This document shows positions 1 to 7,832 of a stretch of DNA of 44,104 bases, piece after piece. Location: positions 1 through 44,104 of the forward strand of contig CABMCA010000073.1 in assembly GCA_902384525.1 (NCBI GenBank), written 5' to 3'. The notes below the pieces were generated by a model. That model was not told where the DNA came from, searched no databases, and saw only the letters and a list, made by a program, of their open reading frames with translations. The position numbers and the translations under genes were made by a program. Position 1 is the first letter of the stretch. Every line of letters begins with the position of its first letter. This DNA comes from an uncultured archaeon. GTDB lineage: Archaea > Halobacteriota > Methanosarcinia > Methanosarcinales > Methanoperedenaceae.

Positions 1-293
1 CATTTGTAAATGATCAATCCTACGACCAGTACGACCTGCACGATCCCTATAGGTAAATGAAGACTGTTAGATATATATAAAGGAGCAATTAATGCTTCTT
101 CTACTATTGACCAGCGCCACCCTGTTTCCACACCTTCCAGCGTAACGAAATGTGAAATGGTCAGGGCAAGCACGCCGCAAATAAATAAAAATACTTCCAG
201 ATTTTGCTCAATGATCTTGATCTTGAACGGCCCGATCAGTACAATCAGGAAAATGATAAAAAGTCCTATTGTTATCCCAATATCCAGTGCCAT
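1..293 (-). CDS. DUF1646 family membrane protein, 5' part only
   Basis: An open minus-strand frame starts at an ATG (291-293) and runs without a stop to the window edge, giving about 97 residues. It begins MALDIGITIGLFIIFLIVL and continues with GPFKIKIIEQNLEVFLFICGV, then a TISH motif and further hydrophobic stretches, so at least three membrane segments are visible. The pattern of an N-terminal helix, a short charged loop with IEQNLE, and a second helix matches my memory of DUF1646 proteins, which are suggested to be ion transporters in methanogens. A GGAGGA Shine-Dalgarno lies just upstream of the ATG on the minus strand. The C-terminal part is outside the window. The family call is from memory; a transport substrate cannot be given. 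Confidence 0.7.
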   Translation of the reverse strand, partial: MALDIGITIGLFIIFLIVLIGPFKIKIIEQNLEVFLFICGVLALTISHFVTLEGVETGWRWSIVEEALIAPLYISNSLHLPIGIVQVVLVVGLIIYK

Positions 294-551
294 TTATATT
301 TTTCCTCCTATAACAAATTTTGAAATCCAAGCCAACGGCTGAATTTCTTCATGAATAATCATAAGGTCTTTTAAAGTTTGTGTTTTGATTTGATTATTAA
401 TCGTGAAAAATTCTTTCTGCAATTTCTGGAAAATCAAGAAATGAGGTTTATTAGAAACTAATTATTGAAATTCAATATCATTGAACTTTCTTTGTGTACA
501 GCTTCTTATAGATTTGTGGACAAAAGTATAAAATTTAATTCTATTTTTCCA

Positions 552-593
552 TTCAGGAAAAGATTATATCTTTTCAGGAAAAAATTATGTCTT
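552..593. repeat. two tandem 21-bp repeats, operator-like
   Basis: TTCAGGAAAAGATTATATCTT (552-572) is followed directly by a second copy at 573-593 that differs at two positions. A 21-bp period puts both copies on the same DNA face. Inside the array, AAAAGAT-TAT-ATCTTTT (558-574) is a perfect 7-bp inverted repeat. The position upstream of a DNA-binding regulator gene suggests binding sites, possibly for autoregulation; this is inference. Confidence 0.6.
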
Positions 594-614
594 TGATGCA
601 AAGACTTAAATATT
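589..614. promoter_or_regulatory. palindrome GTCTTTG-ATG-CAAAGAC next to a TATA-like box
   Basis: A perfect 7-bp inverted repeat with a 3-nt spacer occupies 589-605 and abuts TTAAATATT (606-614), which resembles an archaeal TATA box. A repressor bound here would cover the TATA element. This promoter would be about 150 nt upstream of the regulator gene. A second TATA-like stretch, TTATATTT at 740-747, lies about 25 nt before the regulator ATG. Confidence 0.4.
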
Positions 615-663
615 GACCCAATTTTTACCATTAATTATGACAGATTGTAATCTGGCATATAGC

Positions 664-754
664 GGTTGTATTTCTCAATTGCATCCGACTATTTATCTGG
701 AAAACAGGGGTGTAGCCACGCCCCTCTCTCCTATTTTGGTTATATTTCTCAATT
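664..754 (+). repeat. pair of 17-bp direct repeats (664-680 and 738-754)
   Basis: GGTTGTATTTCTCAATT at 664-680 recurs at 738-754 with one change (GGTTATATTTCTCAATT), 74 bp apart. The downstream copy contains the TATA-like TTATATTT and sits immediately before the ribosome binding site of the XRE regulator. The upstream copy could be an alternative promoter or a second regulator site. Confidence 0.5.
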
Positions 755-767
755 CCGGTGATAGATA

Positions 768-1301
768 ATGACAGCAGATGATCTAATAAAAGCAGTAATA
801 GAATCGGATGAGGCCTTTATCAAGGAGTTCGCAAGGACAATAAAAGATGAACTGCATATGACCGCCGGGGAATTCAGTGAAAAGTCCAGCATCCCGGCAA
901 GCACCATATACAAGATATTATCAGGCCACCGTGAACCGAACGTAAAGACCCTGAGACAAATTATATCGTTTTTGCAGAAACTGGAAGGCAAGGATCAACT
1001 CGAAAGGGAAAAGTCCGGGTTCATTGCTGTAATAGCAGCCCGGCCTGTACTTGATCTGATCACGGAGAAGAAACTCAAGGTAAAAGACCGCCTTCTTACC
1101 ATCAGGGAATATTCAGCAACCTCGATGGAAGAAGCTATCATAGCTGCGATAAAAGCAGAGAGGGACGGTGCAAAAGCAGTGGTATGCGCACCAATAGTCA
1201 GTACCACAATTGAAAAGGTGCTGCGAATACCTGTAGCCATCATCATGCCCAGGGACAGCCTTTTTGAGGCCATTGAGCTTGCTGCCAGAAAAATGGGATG
1301 A
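768..1301 (+). CDS. XRE-type transcriptional regulator with PrpR_N-like C-terminus
   Basis: This 177-residue protein has an N-terminal helix-turn-helix at about residues 20-72 (phrases FSEKSSIPASTIYKILSG and PNVKTLRQIISFL are typical of XRE/Cro-type HTH domains). The C-terminal 90 residues include EAIIAAIKAERDGAKAVVCA and IPVAIIMPRDSLFEAIELA, which resemble the end of the PrpR_N sensory domain, a periplasmic-binding-like fold in which a small ligand is sensed. GGTGAT at 757-762 is a suitable ribosome binding site. Direct repeats and palindromes upstream suggest autoregulation. HTH is clear; the ligand domain is inferred from a few motifs, and the ligand is unknown. Confidence 0.8.
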   Translation: MTADDLIKAVIESDEAFIKEFARTIKDELHMTAGEFSEKSSIPASTIYKILSGHREPNVKTLRQIISFLQKLEGKDQLEREKSGFIAVIAARPVLDLITEKKLKVKDRLLTIREYSATSMEEAIIAAIKAERDGAKAVVCAPIVSTTIEKVLRIPVAIIMPRDSLFEAIELAARKMG

Positions 1302-1309
1302 TCCGATTC

Positions 1310-2515
1310 TCAATGTACTAAATTGATTCCAGTGTTCAATGCTGTTTTAAATATCTCCAATGGATTGGAAATACCAAGATAATGAACTATCAAAGGTATC
1401 GCTACAATAGTCCCAAGCATACTCCCAAAGTTGGCAAGGCCAGCAACAAGTAAAATACGAAATAATCTATTCTGCATTAATTCTTTTAAGTTTTCAGTTT
1501 TCATTATGTTTTTGAAATCTTCGGTCATTGGTGGGCGATAATGCGTTTCCACAATCCCGGCGAGCCACCCGACTGGCAACCAGGGATGCAGGAATCCGGA
1601 CCATGCAAGGCTAAAAGCAGTTAAAATTGAAAGAGAATGTCCACGTGCGAGTATAACACCAGCAGCCGAGAGTGTTCCCTTGGTTATGAATAAAATTAAC
1701 AGCATGGTCAAGAGAGTCATTAAAGAAAGAGTCCCGGAATAGACAAGAAGAGCCGGTAATCCTATAACCATAACGGATAATCCGATAGCAGCAGCCTTAA
1801 ACCAGCTAACGCGCTTTTTTGGGAGCGCCAATAATTCCTCAATTGGAGGAATAGACTTCGGAGCATCGAGATACTTCTGGATGCCTTCACGATGGCCTGC
1901 TCCTACAACAGCTACAACCTTTCCTTCCCTGGAGAAATCAATCAGATTTTTTGCCATTATAGCGTTTCTTTCATCCAAAAGAACAGATACAGCAGTAGGG
2001 GCAATCTTCCTCAACTCAGATACCAATTGGGTGACTACATCCTCATCTGTCACTCTGTCCATATCAATATCTTCTGTACCGAAACCGAATGTTGCACCAA
2101 TGAGAGAAATAAATAACTTTAGCTTCTCAAAAATGGACATTTTATTCCAGAAACGTGCAATAGTGATCTGGATATCCCTATCGATAAGTGCCAAATGTGC
2201 GTTCATTTTCTCGGCCTTTTCAATTGCAGACAGCATCTCAGCACCTGGCTTAACCCCCTGCTCTTTACCGAATTTTTTCTGAACATAAGCGAGAAGCCAT
2301 TGCATCAAAAAGTGATAAAATCTGTTTCCGCTGAGTAAGTCTTTAACATTTACTTCTTTAACTTCTTCTTTCCCTTTTAATGCATTATACCTGGCTTTAC
2401 AGAGTTCTACAGCCACAATGTCGGGCTTTTCCCTTTCAATTACTTCATTGACCTCAGTTACGCTCTTTTCAGAAACATGAGCTGTTCCGACTAAGATAAT
2501 CTTACCAGTATTCAT
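1310..2515 (-). CDS. TraB family protein (TraB/PrgY-like), membrane-anchored
   Basis: This 401-residue protein opens with ILVGTAHVSEKSV and PDIVAVELCKARYNAL, the two conserved motifs of the TraB/PrgY/GumN superfamily, a Tiki-like metalloprotease-related fold. A later VVAVVGAGHREGI is the third family motif. Residues about 235-400 carry four or more hydrophobic helices, so the N-terminal domain is membrane-tethered. PrgY limits peptide pheromone activity in enterococci; the archaeal role is unknown. The start lies one base from the tatA-like stop, so the two genes are probably cotranscribed. Confidence in the family is high; activity is not established. Confidence 0.88.
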   Translation of the reverse strand: MNTGKIILVGTAHVSEKSVTEVNEVIEREKPDIVAVELCKARYNALKGKEEVKEVNVKDLLSGNRFYHFLMQWLLAYVQKKFGKEQGVKPGAEMLSAIEKAEKMNAHLALIDRDIQITIARFWNKMSIFEKLKLFISLIGATFGFGTEDIDMDRVTDEDVVTQLVSELRKIAPTAVSVLLDERNAIMAKNLIDFSREGKVVAVVGAGHREGIQKYLDAPKSIPPIEELLALPKKRVSWFKAAAIGLSVMVIGLPALLVYSGTLSLMTLLTMLLILFITKGTLSAAGVILARGHSLSILTAFSLAWSGFLHPWLPVGWLAGIVETHYRPPMTEDFKNIMKTENLKELMQNRLFRILLVAGLANFGSMLGTIVAIPLIVHYLGISNPLEIFKTALNTGINLVH

Positions 2516-2516
2516 A

Positions 2517-2810
2517 TTATGTTTTTAAAACTTCATTCGATCTTATTTTTGAACGAATCTCTTCAATAAGCTGCTCATTAGATTTATTCCGGGTATCCAG
2601 ACCCATTTCTGCTGCAAGGTTATGGATTTTTTCATCCTTATCGTCTAATGGTTTAACCATTTGCTTCAATTCGGTTTCAGTTTGCATCTGCGCTTTCTTG
2701 AATTCTCCTGTTGCCTTGCCTAATGACCTTGCCATTTCGGGAAGTTTATTTGACCCGAATAACAATAAAGCTACGGCCAGAATTAATATAATATCTTCTA
2801 TTCCAAACAT
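2517..2810 (-). CDS. tatA: Sec-independent translocase subunit TatA/TatE
   Basis: The protein starts MFGIEDIILILAVALLLFGS, followed by KLPEMARSLGKATGEFKKA: one membrane helix, the FG hinge and an amphipathic helix, the hallmark of TatA. TatA oligomerises to form the pore that exports folded proteins with twin-arginine signals. I chose the ATG at 2810 because GGAGGAAG precedes it on the minus strand; an in-frame upstream start would add 15 residues not typical of TatA. The tail (residues about 50-97) is charged and longer than in the smallest TatA proteins. The following gene is TraB-like, one base away. TatC is not in the window. Confidence 0.88.
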   Translation of the reverse strand: MFGIEDIILILAVALLLFGSNKLPEMARSLGKATGEFKKAQMQTETELKQMVKPLDDKDEKIHNLAAEMGLDTRNKSNEQLIEEIRSKIRSNEVLKT

Positions 2811-2947
2811 TTCTTCCTCCAGGTCAACCAAAAATACAGGATTGAGGGATAGCATAACAGATCATTGTTGGTGGTATATGGAAAAAAATTCTTTTTTGAA
2901 AGAATATAGGTCATGCTGTCATTCCCCCCTGATTTCTTATATTGCCG

Positions 2948-3088
2948 CTAAGCATGTATATTAGACCCGCCAACAAGCAGCAAGATGATTAATACCATTA
3001 TTATTTTTAACCATAAAGGACTGACATAATATGATAATTTTGTTCTCAGTTTCATTTTTACTAATTCTTCAGCTTTGTCTGCTGCCAT
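2948..3088 (-). CDS. 46-residue single-pass membrane protein, hypothetical
   Basis: This short minus-strand frame begins MAADKAEELVKMKLRTKLSY and continues with SPLWLKIIMVLIILLLVGG, a single predicted membrane helix, ending in SNIHA. The N-terminus is charged and the hydrophobic segment has a clean coding look. TTAAATTATATC lies upstream as a possible TATA box, and a weak CAGGG precedes the ATG. I do not recognise a family. It could be a noncoding coincidence, but length, charge pattern and promoter favour a real small membrane protein. Confidence 0.45.
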   Translation of the reverse strand: MAADKAEELVKMKLRTKLSYYVSPLWLKIIMVLIILLLVGGSNIHA

Positions 3089-3276
3089 AAATAAACCCTG
3101 TTTGATATAATTTAATTACAATCGATAGCTAAATGTTAAGGCGTATTTGTCACTTTGAATCTGGATTCTTTTTCGCTCTTATGTGATATAAATATGATAG
3201 CCCATTCTCAAATAATGATAACATCAGAATTATACCCATAATAAATAGAACGCATTAATCAATAAGTAATAGTAAA

Positions 3277-3918
3277 CTACACGAATGAGCGTCGGACTAA
3301 ATAACCAATCATAAATCCAATAAATCCGCCTGCAATGATATCTGAGATGTAATGCTGACCTACATAAACAATTAAAAACATTATTATTAAAATAAATATT
3401 AGAAGTGGTATTCTTAATCTATTGTACATCCAAAGAACTCCCAGCACAGTGAATGTGATTGCCGCATGTCCTGAAGGAAAACTATCTCTATTATCAGATT
3501 GCTCTATGGTATCGAGCCACCTGCCGTCACTATAAACATGAACATTATTTAGATAAACATATGGTCTGGATACCCCAAAGATCGTTTTCAATGGGCCAAG
3601 AATTAATCCAGAAATAACTACAGCTATCAGTAATATAATGGCTATTTTTTTTAACTCTCTATTTTTACAAATTATTGAGATAAGCAATATTATAGAACTC
3701 AAAAAAAATAAGTACATGAAAATATTTGTGTCATTGGATCCAATATCCGATGCTGTCGCAGCTATTCTGTTTAATACTGGACTCTGCATATCTTGATTTA
3801 TAGCATGAAACATAGCTACATCCAGGCTTCCCAGCATCGGACCCTGTCCATTATGGATAACTAATACAAACATCGCAATTATTACAATTACAAAAAATAA
3901 GATATATTTGCTCCTCAT
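3277..3918 (-). CDS. PAP2 superfamily phosphatase, membrane-bound
   Basis: This integral membrane phosphatase carries the three PAP2 signature blocks: KTIFGVSRP, then SFPSGHAA, then YVGQHYISDIIAG, with the catalytic histidines in the second and third. Around six hydrophobic helices are visible. Family members remove phosphate from lipids or polyprenyl diphosphates at the membrane; the substrate here is unknown. The ATG at 3918 (MRSKYILFF) is preferred over an upstream TTG at 3945, since the extra nine residues overlap the end of the MscS remnant. The third block lacks the usual SR pair before the histidine, reading IVYVGQH. Confidence 0.85.
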   Translation of the reverse strand: MRSKYILFFVIVIIAMFVLVIHNGQGPMLGSLDVAMFHAINQDMQSPVLNRIAATASDIGSNDTNIFMYLFFLSSIILLISIICKNRELKKIAIILLIAVVISGLILGPLKTIFGVSRPYVYLNNVHVYSDGRWLDTIEQSDNRDSFPSGHAAITFTVLGVLWMYNRLRIPLLIFILIIMFLIVYVGQHYISDIIAGGFIGFMIGYLVRRSFV

Positions 3919-3925
3919 ATTCGTA

Positions 3926-4246
3926 TTACCGTTGTGATCGGTCAATATCCGATTTATAGCTTATCCCGGTCTTGATAGTGAATCTGACTTCTTGATCTGA
4001 CTCAGAATAGTTGATGATTTTTCCTTTGGAGATGACTGCATTGGGTAGGATAATTATCTTGTTATCCATGGTTTTAATGCGAGTGCTTCGCACCCTTATA
4101 TCAATCACATCACCGATTTCAGTCTCAGATAATTCGATTCTATCACCAATTTTAAAAGGTCTATCCGTAAGTATCGAAAAGGCGCCGAAGACGTTTGAGA
4201 TGGTCTCCTGGGCAGCGAAAGCAACAGCGATACCCGCAACAGCTAT
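3926..4246 (-). pseudogene. MscS mechanosensitive channel remnant, truncated at both ends
   Basis: Minus-strand codons read IAVAGIAVAFAAQETISNVF, then FSILTDRPFKIGDRIEL, GDVIDIRVRSTRIKTMDN and IIILPNAVISKGKIINYS. This is the pore-helix end and beta domain of an MscS channel. A TAA stop (4247-4249) precedes the first of these codons in frame, and the frame ends after about 105 residues at SDIDRSQR, where the family normally continues through an alpha-beta C-terminal domain. The membrane helices are missing. The 3' end runs into the PAP2 gene. This is best read as a deletion remnant, although an internal ATG could still give a 60-residue peptide. Confidence 0.8.
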
Positions 4247-4397
4247 TTAAAACTAATAGGCTGCTATTCCAGGAAAATTACTTTAAGACAGACAAAGTCA
4301 AAATCTTAATTGGCTTTTTTATTACTAATGATTTGTTTCACATTATTAGATTAAAGTTCTGGCAAGGGCTCACTTACACTATATGATCTTATATGAT

Positions 4398-5246
4398 CTA
4401 TCTTAGTGGTCTGGGTTGCTTATGCTCAGGCAGCACAGGCAATTCTGCTGTGCTGACTAGAATTGGTGATTCTATTTCCTTTGCCCTCTCAATGATCAAT
4501 TCTTTGCCCTTTTGTGTCAATGCGAACATGGGAACAGAAGTTCCGGCCTGGAGGACGGGACGTACAAGGTGGCGCACCATATTTGAAGCACAGCTTGTGA
4601 TAATATCCATTTTCGCAATAAGCTCCTGTGCTTCCCTGAATTGGATTCCTGTGAGATGAGCCCCGATAAGGATAAGGTCAATATTCTTTTCTTTTTCTAT
4701 CAAACGAAGTTTCAAAGCCTCTGCAGGAGAGACAACACTTACCGCAATCTTCTTATAACCCAGTTCACACGCTCTTACAAGACCTCCTGCCTGGTCTATT
4801 CTTGCATTTTCTTTATCAAGAACTATACCTCCCCGCGATTCGATCCCTGCAATAATTTGCGTTATCGGCTCGGTTTCAATAAGTCCTGACATCAAAGCAC
4901 CCATACCCTGTACCAGTACAGGATTACTAGTTATCACAGTTCCCGCACCATCGCATACAGTGACCGTGGAATCGATAATCCCGCGGGAAAGGGCGGTCAT
5001 CATTATCTCACTTGCCCCGAAATTGACAAAAACACCCTGATCCAACTTTCTTTCCGGGGTAAACATCCCCAGTTCGCGTATCCTGTATTCCATATTCTTT
5101 TTTGCTTCCAGGGAGGTGAGTCTTGAAACATTTGAAACCTTACTGAAAACAGGACACCAATCCGCAACAGGTTCACCAACCTCCACAACTTTCCCATCCT
5201 TTATTACAACCCTTGTTTTCCCGAACAATTCCATAATATGCGGCAT
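4398..5246 (-). CDS. Methanogenesis marker protein 8 (DUF2099)
   Basis: The protein has the typical opening GKTRVVIKDGKVVEVGEPV followed by DWCPVFSKVSNVSRLTSLEA, which I recognise from methanogenesis marker protein 8. The family is found nearly only in methanogens and their methane-oxidising relatives; its biochemical role is unknown to me, although restriction to these organisms points to methyl-coenzyme M reductase or cofactor maturation. A glycine-rich core (GAGTVITSNPVLVQGMGALM) and conserved cysteines are present. The ATG at 5246 follows AGGTGAT, which is part of the preceding gene's stop region, so translation is coupled with the 112-residue gene upstream. Confidence 0.87.
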   Translation of the reverse strand: MPHIMELFGKTRVVIKDGKVVEVGEPVADWCPVFSKVSNVSRLTSLEAKKNMEYRIRELGMFTPERKLDQGVFVNFGASEIMMTALSRGIIDSTVTVCDGAGTVITSNPVLVQGMGALMSGLIETEPITQIIAGIESRGGIVLDKENARIDQAGGLVRACELGYKKIAVSVVSPAEALKLRLIEKEKNIDLILIGAHLTGIQFREAQELIAKMDIITSCASNMVRHLVRPVLQAGTSVPMFALTQKGKELIIERAKEIESPILVSTAELPVLPEHKQPRPLR

Positions 5247-5247
5247 T

Positions 5248-5586
5248 TCAATCACCTGCGAACCTGTAAAGTTCAAGCAATTCTGTGGCTTTTATTCTTG
5301 AGATCTTTTCGCCTGCGACCTCAATAAGCGCATCGACATGCTCCTTTTTAACGCAATGAAGGCTCTCCATTCCCTCAAATATCAAATTTACAAGGTAATT
5401 CAATTCTTCATCAGAAAGCTTCAACAACCGTTCCCTGAAATCACTCTTTGAGGTAGAAATATGCTGGCTCACAGGAGGAAGCACTGACCTGAATTCCCAC
5501 CCCGCATGTCCGCATGTGTTGTCGACAAGTTCAGGAGCGATTTTTTTAAGAATTTGAAGATCCAGTGAATTCAGCTTTCGTGCCAT
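5248..5586 (-). CDS. Hypothetical protein coupled to methanogenesis marker 8
   Basis: This 112-residue soluble protein begins MARKLNSLDLQILKKIAPEL. It includes DNTCGHAGWEFRSVLPPVS and a helical C-terminus with DEELNYLVNLIFEGMESL. I recognise no domain. Its stop lies directly ahead of the marker-8 start, and the marker-8 ribosome binding site is within its last codons, so the two proteins are likely made together. The N-terminal CGHAGW motif with a cysteine and histidine could bind a metal. A partner or assembly role beside marker 8 is inference from position only. Confidence 0.75.
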   Translation of the reverse strand: MARKLNSLDLQILKKIAPELVDNTCGHAGWEFRSVLPPVSQHISTSKSDFRERLLKLSDEELNYLVNLIFEGMESLHCVKKEHVDALIEVAGEKISRIKATELLELYRFAGD

Positions 5587-5683
5587 TGCTTAATCATTAA
5601 CTTAAGGGAGTATATAACGTTAGCGCCGCTATGTGACCGTTGCATTTTAAAGTGTTGGTGCTCACTGCAAAGGGCGTATGATA

Positions 5684-6307
5684 ATGATGTTTGACACCCA
5701 AACATATATCAGGTTTGTTATCAAATCTAATTTGTTCATGTCGGAATATTACAATATCCTTACAAAAGTGATGGCAAATAAGCAGATGTCCATAAGCAGT
5801 ATAGCACGGGAATTGAAAAAGAACGGATATGACCAGCACAGGCTGATACTTACAGGATATCTTCGGGCTTTGCATGAAACCGGTTACGTGGAAGAGATCG
5901 ACATACCGCCATCAAAAGTATATGTTTTAAAACCCGGTATGAAACGTGATATTTATAGTATTGTGAAAGAACATTTGAAAGATATTGACATTTCAGAAAG
6001 GTCAGGAATTGCAGTATTTATCCTTAGCTCGCTTTTCCACCGCCCTTCTTTCAAATGTGAGCTTGAATTGTTGGGTATCGAAGCGCGAAAGACCGAAAAC
6101 GTAAAAGAGTCAAAGGATGCCCTCCTCAACGAGCACCGCTTAGCTGTAACACGCATAAAAATTCCCGTAGATGATCCGGCTTTTGAGATGAACGGGGACA
6201 CAACTGAGATCCAGCTTCTTGGGAATAAAGTCCTGATAGATATTATTAAAGATCTGATCGACCTTGATGGATTAAAAGCAAAGTCCCAGCAGACAAAACT
6301 TGCATAA
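5684..6307 (+). CDS. Archaeal winged-helix-like hypothetical protein
   Basis: The roughly 207-residue protein has a segment MSISSIARELKKNGYDQHRL followed by LTGYLRALHETGYVEEIDIPPSKVYVL, which reads as a winged helix: helix, recognition helix and beta hairpin. A helical middle and a C-terminus with TEIQLLGNKVLIDIIKDLI follow. It is transcribed away from the marker-8 pair. Several ATGs cluster at 5678, 5684 and 5687; AAAGGG at 5669-5674 is best spaced for 5684. I do not recognise a named family. A DNA- or RNA-binding role is inference from the fold. Confidence 0.72.
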   Translation: MMFDTQTYIRFVIKSNLFMSEYYNILTKVMANKQMSISSIARELKKNGYDQHRLILTGYLRALHETGYVEEIDIPPSKVYVLKPGMKRDIYSIVKEHLKDIDISERSGIAVFILSSLFHRPSFKCELELLGIEARKTENVKESKDALLNEHRLAVTRIKIPVDDPAFEMNGDTTEIQLLGNKVLIDIIKDLIDLDGLKAKSQQTKLA

Positions 6308-6336
6308 GTCCAAATTTTATATTACACAATTTAAAA

Positions 6337-6358
6337 AAATTGTACATGAAAATCTATT
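6337..6358 (+). promoter_or_regulatory. A/T-rich inverted repeat upstream of the sensor kinase
   Basis: ACAATTT-AAAA-AAATTGT forms a perfect 7-bp inverted repeat in the spacer between the winged-helix gene and the sensor kinase. TATA-like stretches follow near 6388-6396 and GGAGAT lies upstream of the kinase ATG. The repeat may terminate the upstream transcript or bind a regulator; the low G+C makes a chance origin possible. Confidence 0.3.
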
Positions 6359-6419
6359 TAAACTATCATAATTAGTATCATAATCATAAATATATCCTTT
6401 TAAAAGGAGATCATCCTTA

Positions 6420-7832
6420 ATGAATAAACAAGTTCGTGTATTGATTATTGAAGACTCCAGATTTGACGCACGGGTATTAATTGGAGAACTTGAGCGTGGT
6501 GGTTACAAACCTGATTATGAACTTGTGGACACTCCCGAAGGTATGCGAACTGCACTTACGGCAAAATCATGGGATATCGTTATATCTGATTATGTAATGC
6601 CTGATTTTTCGGGATTGGATGCGATCAGGATCTTACAGGAAAGCGGTCTTGACATACCGATAATAATCGTATCAGGAAATATCGGTGAAGATACTGCTGT
6701 ACAGGCCATGAAAGCCGGGGCGCATGACTATCTCATAAAAGGCAATCTTGCAAGGCTCATACCTGCTATCGAGAGAGAACTCAGCGAGGCACAGGAGCGG
6801 CGAAAACGAAAGAAAGCAGAAGCTGAACTGAAAAGCACTAAAGAAAAACTTGAATCATTTATTAACAACACTTCTGATGCCATCATAATACTGGATATTG
6901 AAAAAAAAATCCTCCAGGTAAACACTGGTTTTGAAAAGATATACGGATGGACTGCCACGGAAGCAGTAGGGATCAAATTGCCCACAATACCCGGAAATAT
7001 AATTCCAGAAACCGAGAAGCTCCTGGCGCAAGTAAAGTCCGGCAATGTCATTACAGCTTATGAAACTATAAGGAAGCGAAAAGACGGAAGTGTTTTTGAT
7101 GTCAGTGTGACAATTTCACCAATAAAGGATGCCGAAGGTAAAGTCGTTGCTTTTGCTGGAATATCACGGGATATAACTGAGCGAAAGAGATCGGAAGAAC
7201 TGATAAGATCTTCTCTTTTAGAGAAAGAAACCCTTCTCAGGGAAATACATCATCGGGTCAAGAATAATATGCAGGTTATTTCCAGTTTACTCAGGCTACA
7301 ATCAAGATATGCCAAAGATAAGGACGATATTGAGTTTTTCAAAGATAGCCAGAACCGGATCTCTTCCATGGCTCTGGTTCACGAGAAACTTTACCAGTCC
7401 GGAAATTTTACAAAAATTGATTTTAATGTTTATGCCAAAGACCTCATAAAGAGTATATTCCACTCCTATGGGACTATTTCAAGCCGTATCATACCGACTA
7501 TTAAAGTTGAAAATGTTTCACTTGGAATTGATTCAGCCATTCCCTGCGGTTTGATCATCAATGAGCTTGTCACCAATTCATTGAAACATGCATTTCCTGA
7601 TGGTAAAAAAGGTGAAATCAAGATTTTTATGCGGCGAACAGGTGAAAATGAATATAGTTTAGAAGTATGCGATAATGGGATAGGCATAGCGCAAGGAATA
7701 GATTTCGATAACAGTAACAGTCTGGGTTTGCATCTGGTTAAAATATTGGCACAGAATCAGTTAAATGGAGAGATCAACCTGAATCGCGACCATGGGACTG
7801 AAATCAAAATTAATTTTAAAGGAGCTAAATAA
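6420..7832 (+). CDS. Hybrid REC-PAS-HisKA_2 sensor histidine kinase
   Basis: The 470-residue cytoplasmic protein has a receiver domain at 5-125 with acidic E11/D12 and phosphoacceptor D57 (WDIVISDYVMPD), then a PAS domain at about 142-262 (YGWTATEAVGIKLP, ITERKRSEE). A HisKA_2 dimerisation domain follows with phosphoacceptor histidine in REIHHRVKNNMQVISSLLRL at about residue 278, then an HATPase_c domain with N-box NELVTNSLKHAF, DNGIG and SLGLHLV. Having the receiver first is common in archaeal hybrid kinases. GGAGAT is the ribosome binding site. The next gene starts in its stop codon, so the two form one signalling unit. The signal is unknown. Confidence 0.93.
   Translation: MNKQVRVLIIEDSRFDARVLIGELERGGYKPDYELVDTPEGMRTALTAKSWDIVISDYVMPDFSGLDAIRILQESGLDIPIIIVSGNIGEDTAVQAMKAGAHDYLIKGNLARLIPAIERELSEAQERRKRKKAEAELKSTKEKLESFINNTSDAIIILDIEKKILQVNTGFEKIYGWTATEAVGIKLPTIPGNIIPETEKLLAQVKSGNVITAYETIRKRKDGSVFDVSVTISPIKDAEGKVVAFAGISRDITERKRSEELIRSSLLEKETLLREIHHRVKNNMQVISSLLRLQSRYAKDKDDIEFFKDSQNRISSMALVHEKLYQSGNFTKIDFNVYAKDLIKSIFHSYGTISSRIIPTIKVENVSLGIDSAIPCGLIINELVTNSLKHAFPDGKKGEIKIFMRRTGENEYSLEVCDNGIGIAQGIDFDNSNSLGLHLVKILAQNQLNGEINLNRDHGTEIKINFKGAK

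Larger units (their letters stand above)
294..767. other. 474-bp AT-rich gene-free divergent region
   Basis: This spacer separates the leftward DUF1646 gene from the rightward XRE regulator. I see no convincing ORF or tRNA. It holds two 21-bp tandem repeats, two short palindromes and a pair of 17-bp direct repeats, listed separately, so it looks like a regulatory region rather than decayed coding DNA. Confidence 0.6.

Noticed and set aside
157-342. Plus-strand 61-residue frame
   Set aside because: It is antisense to the DUF1646 gene, whose minus-strand frame shows clear membrane-protein coding and a ribosome binding site.
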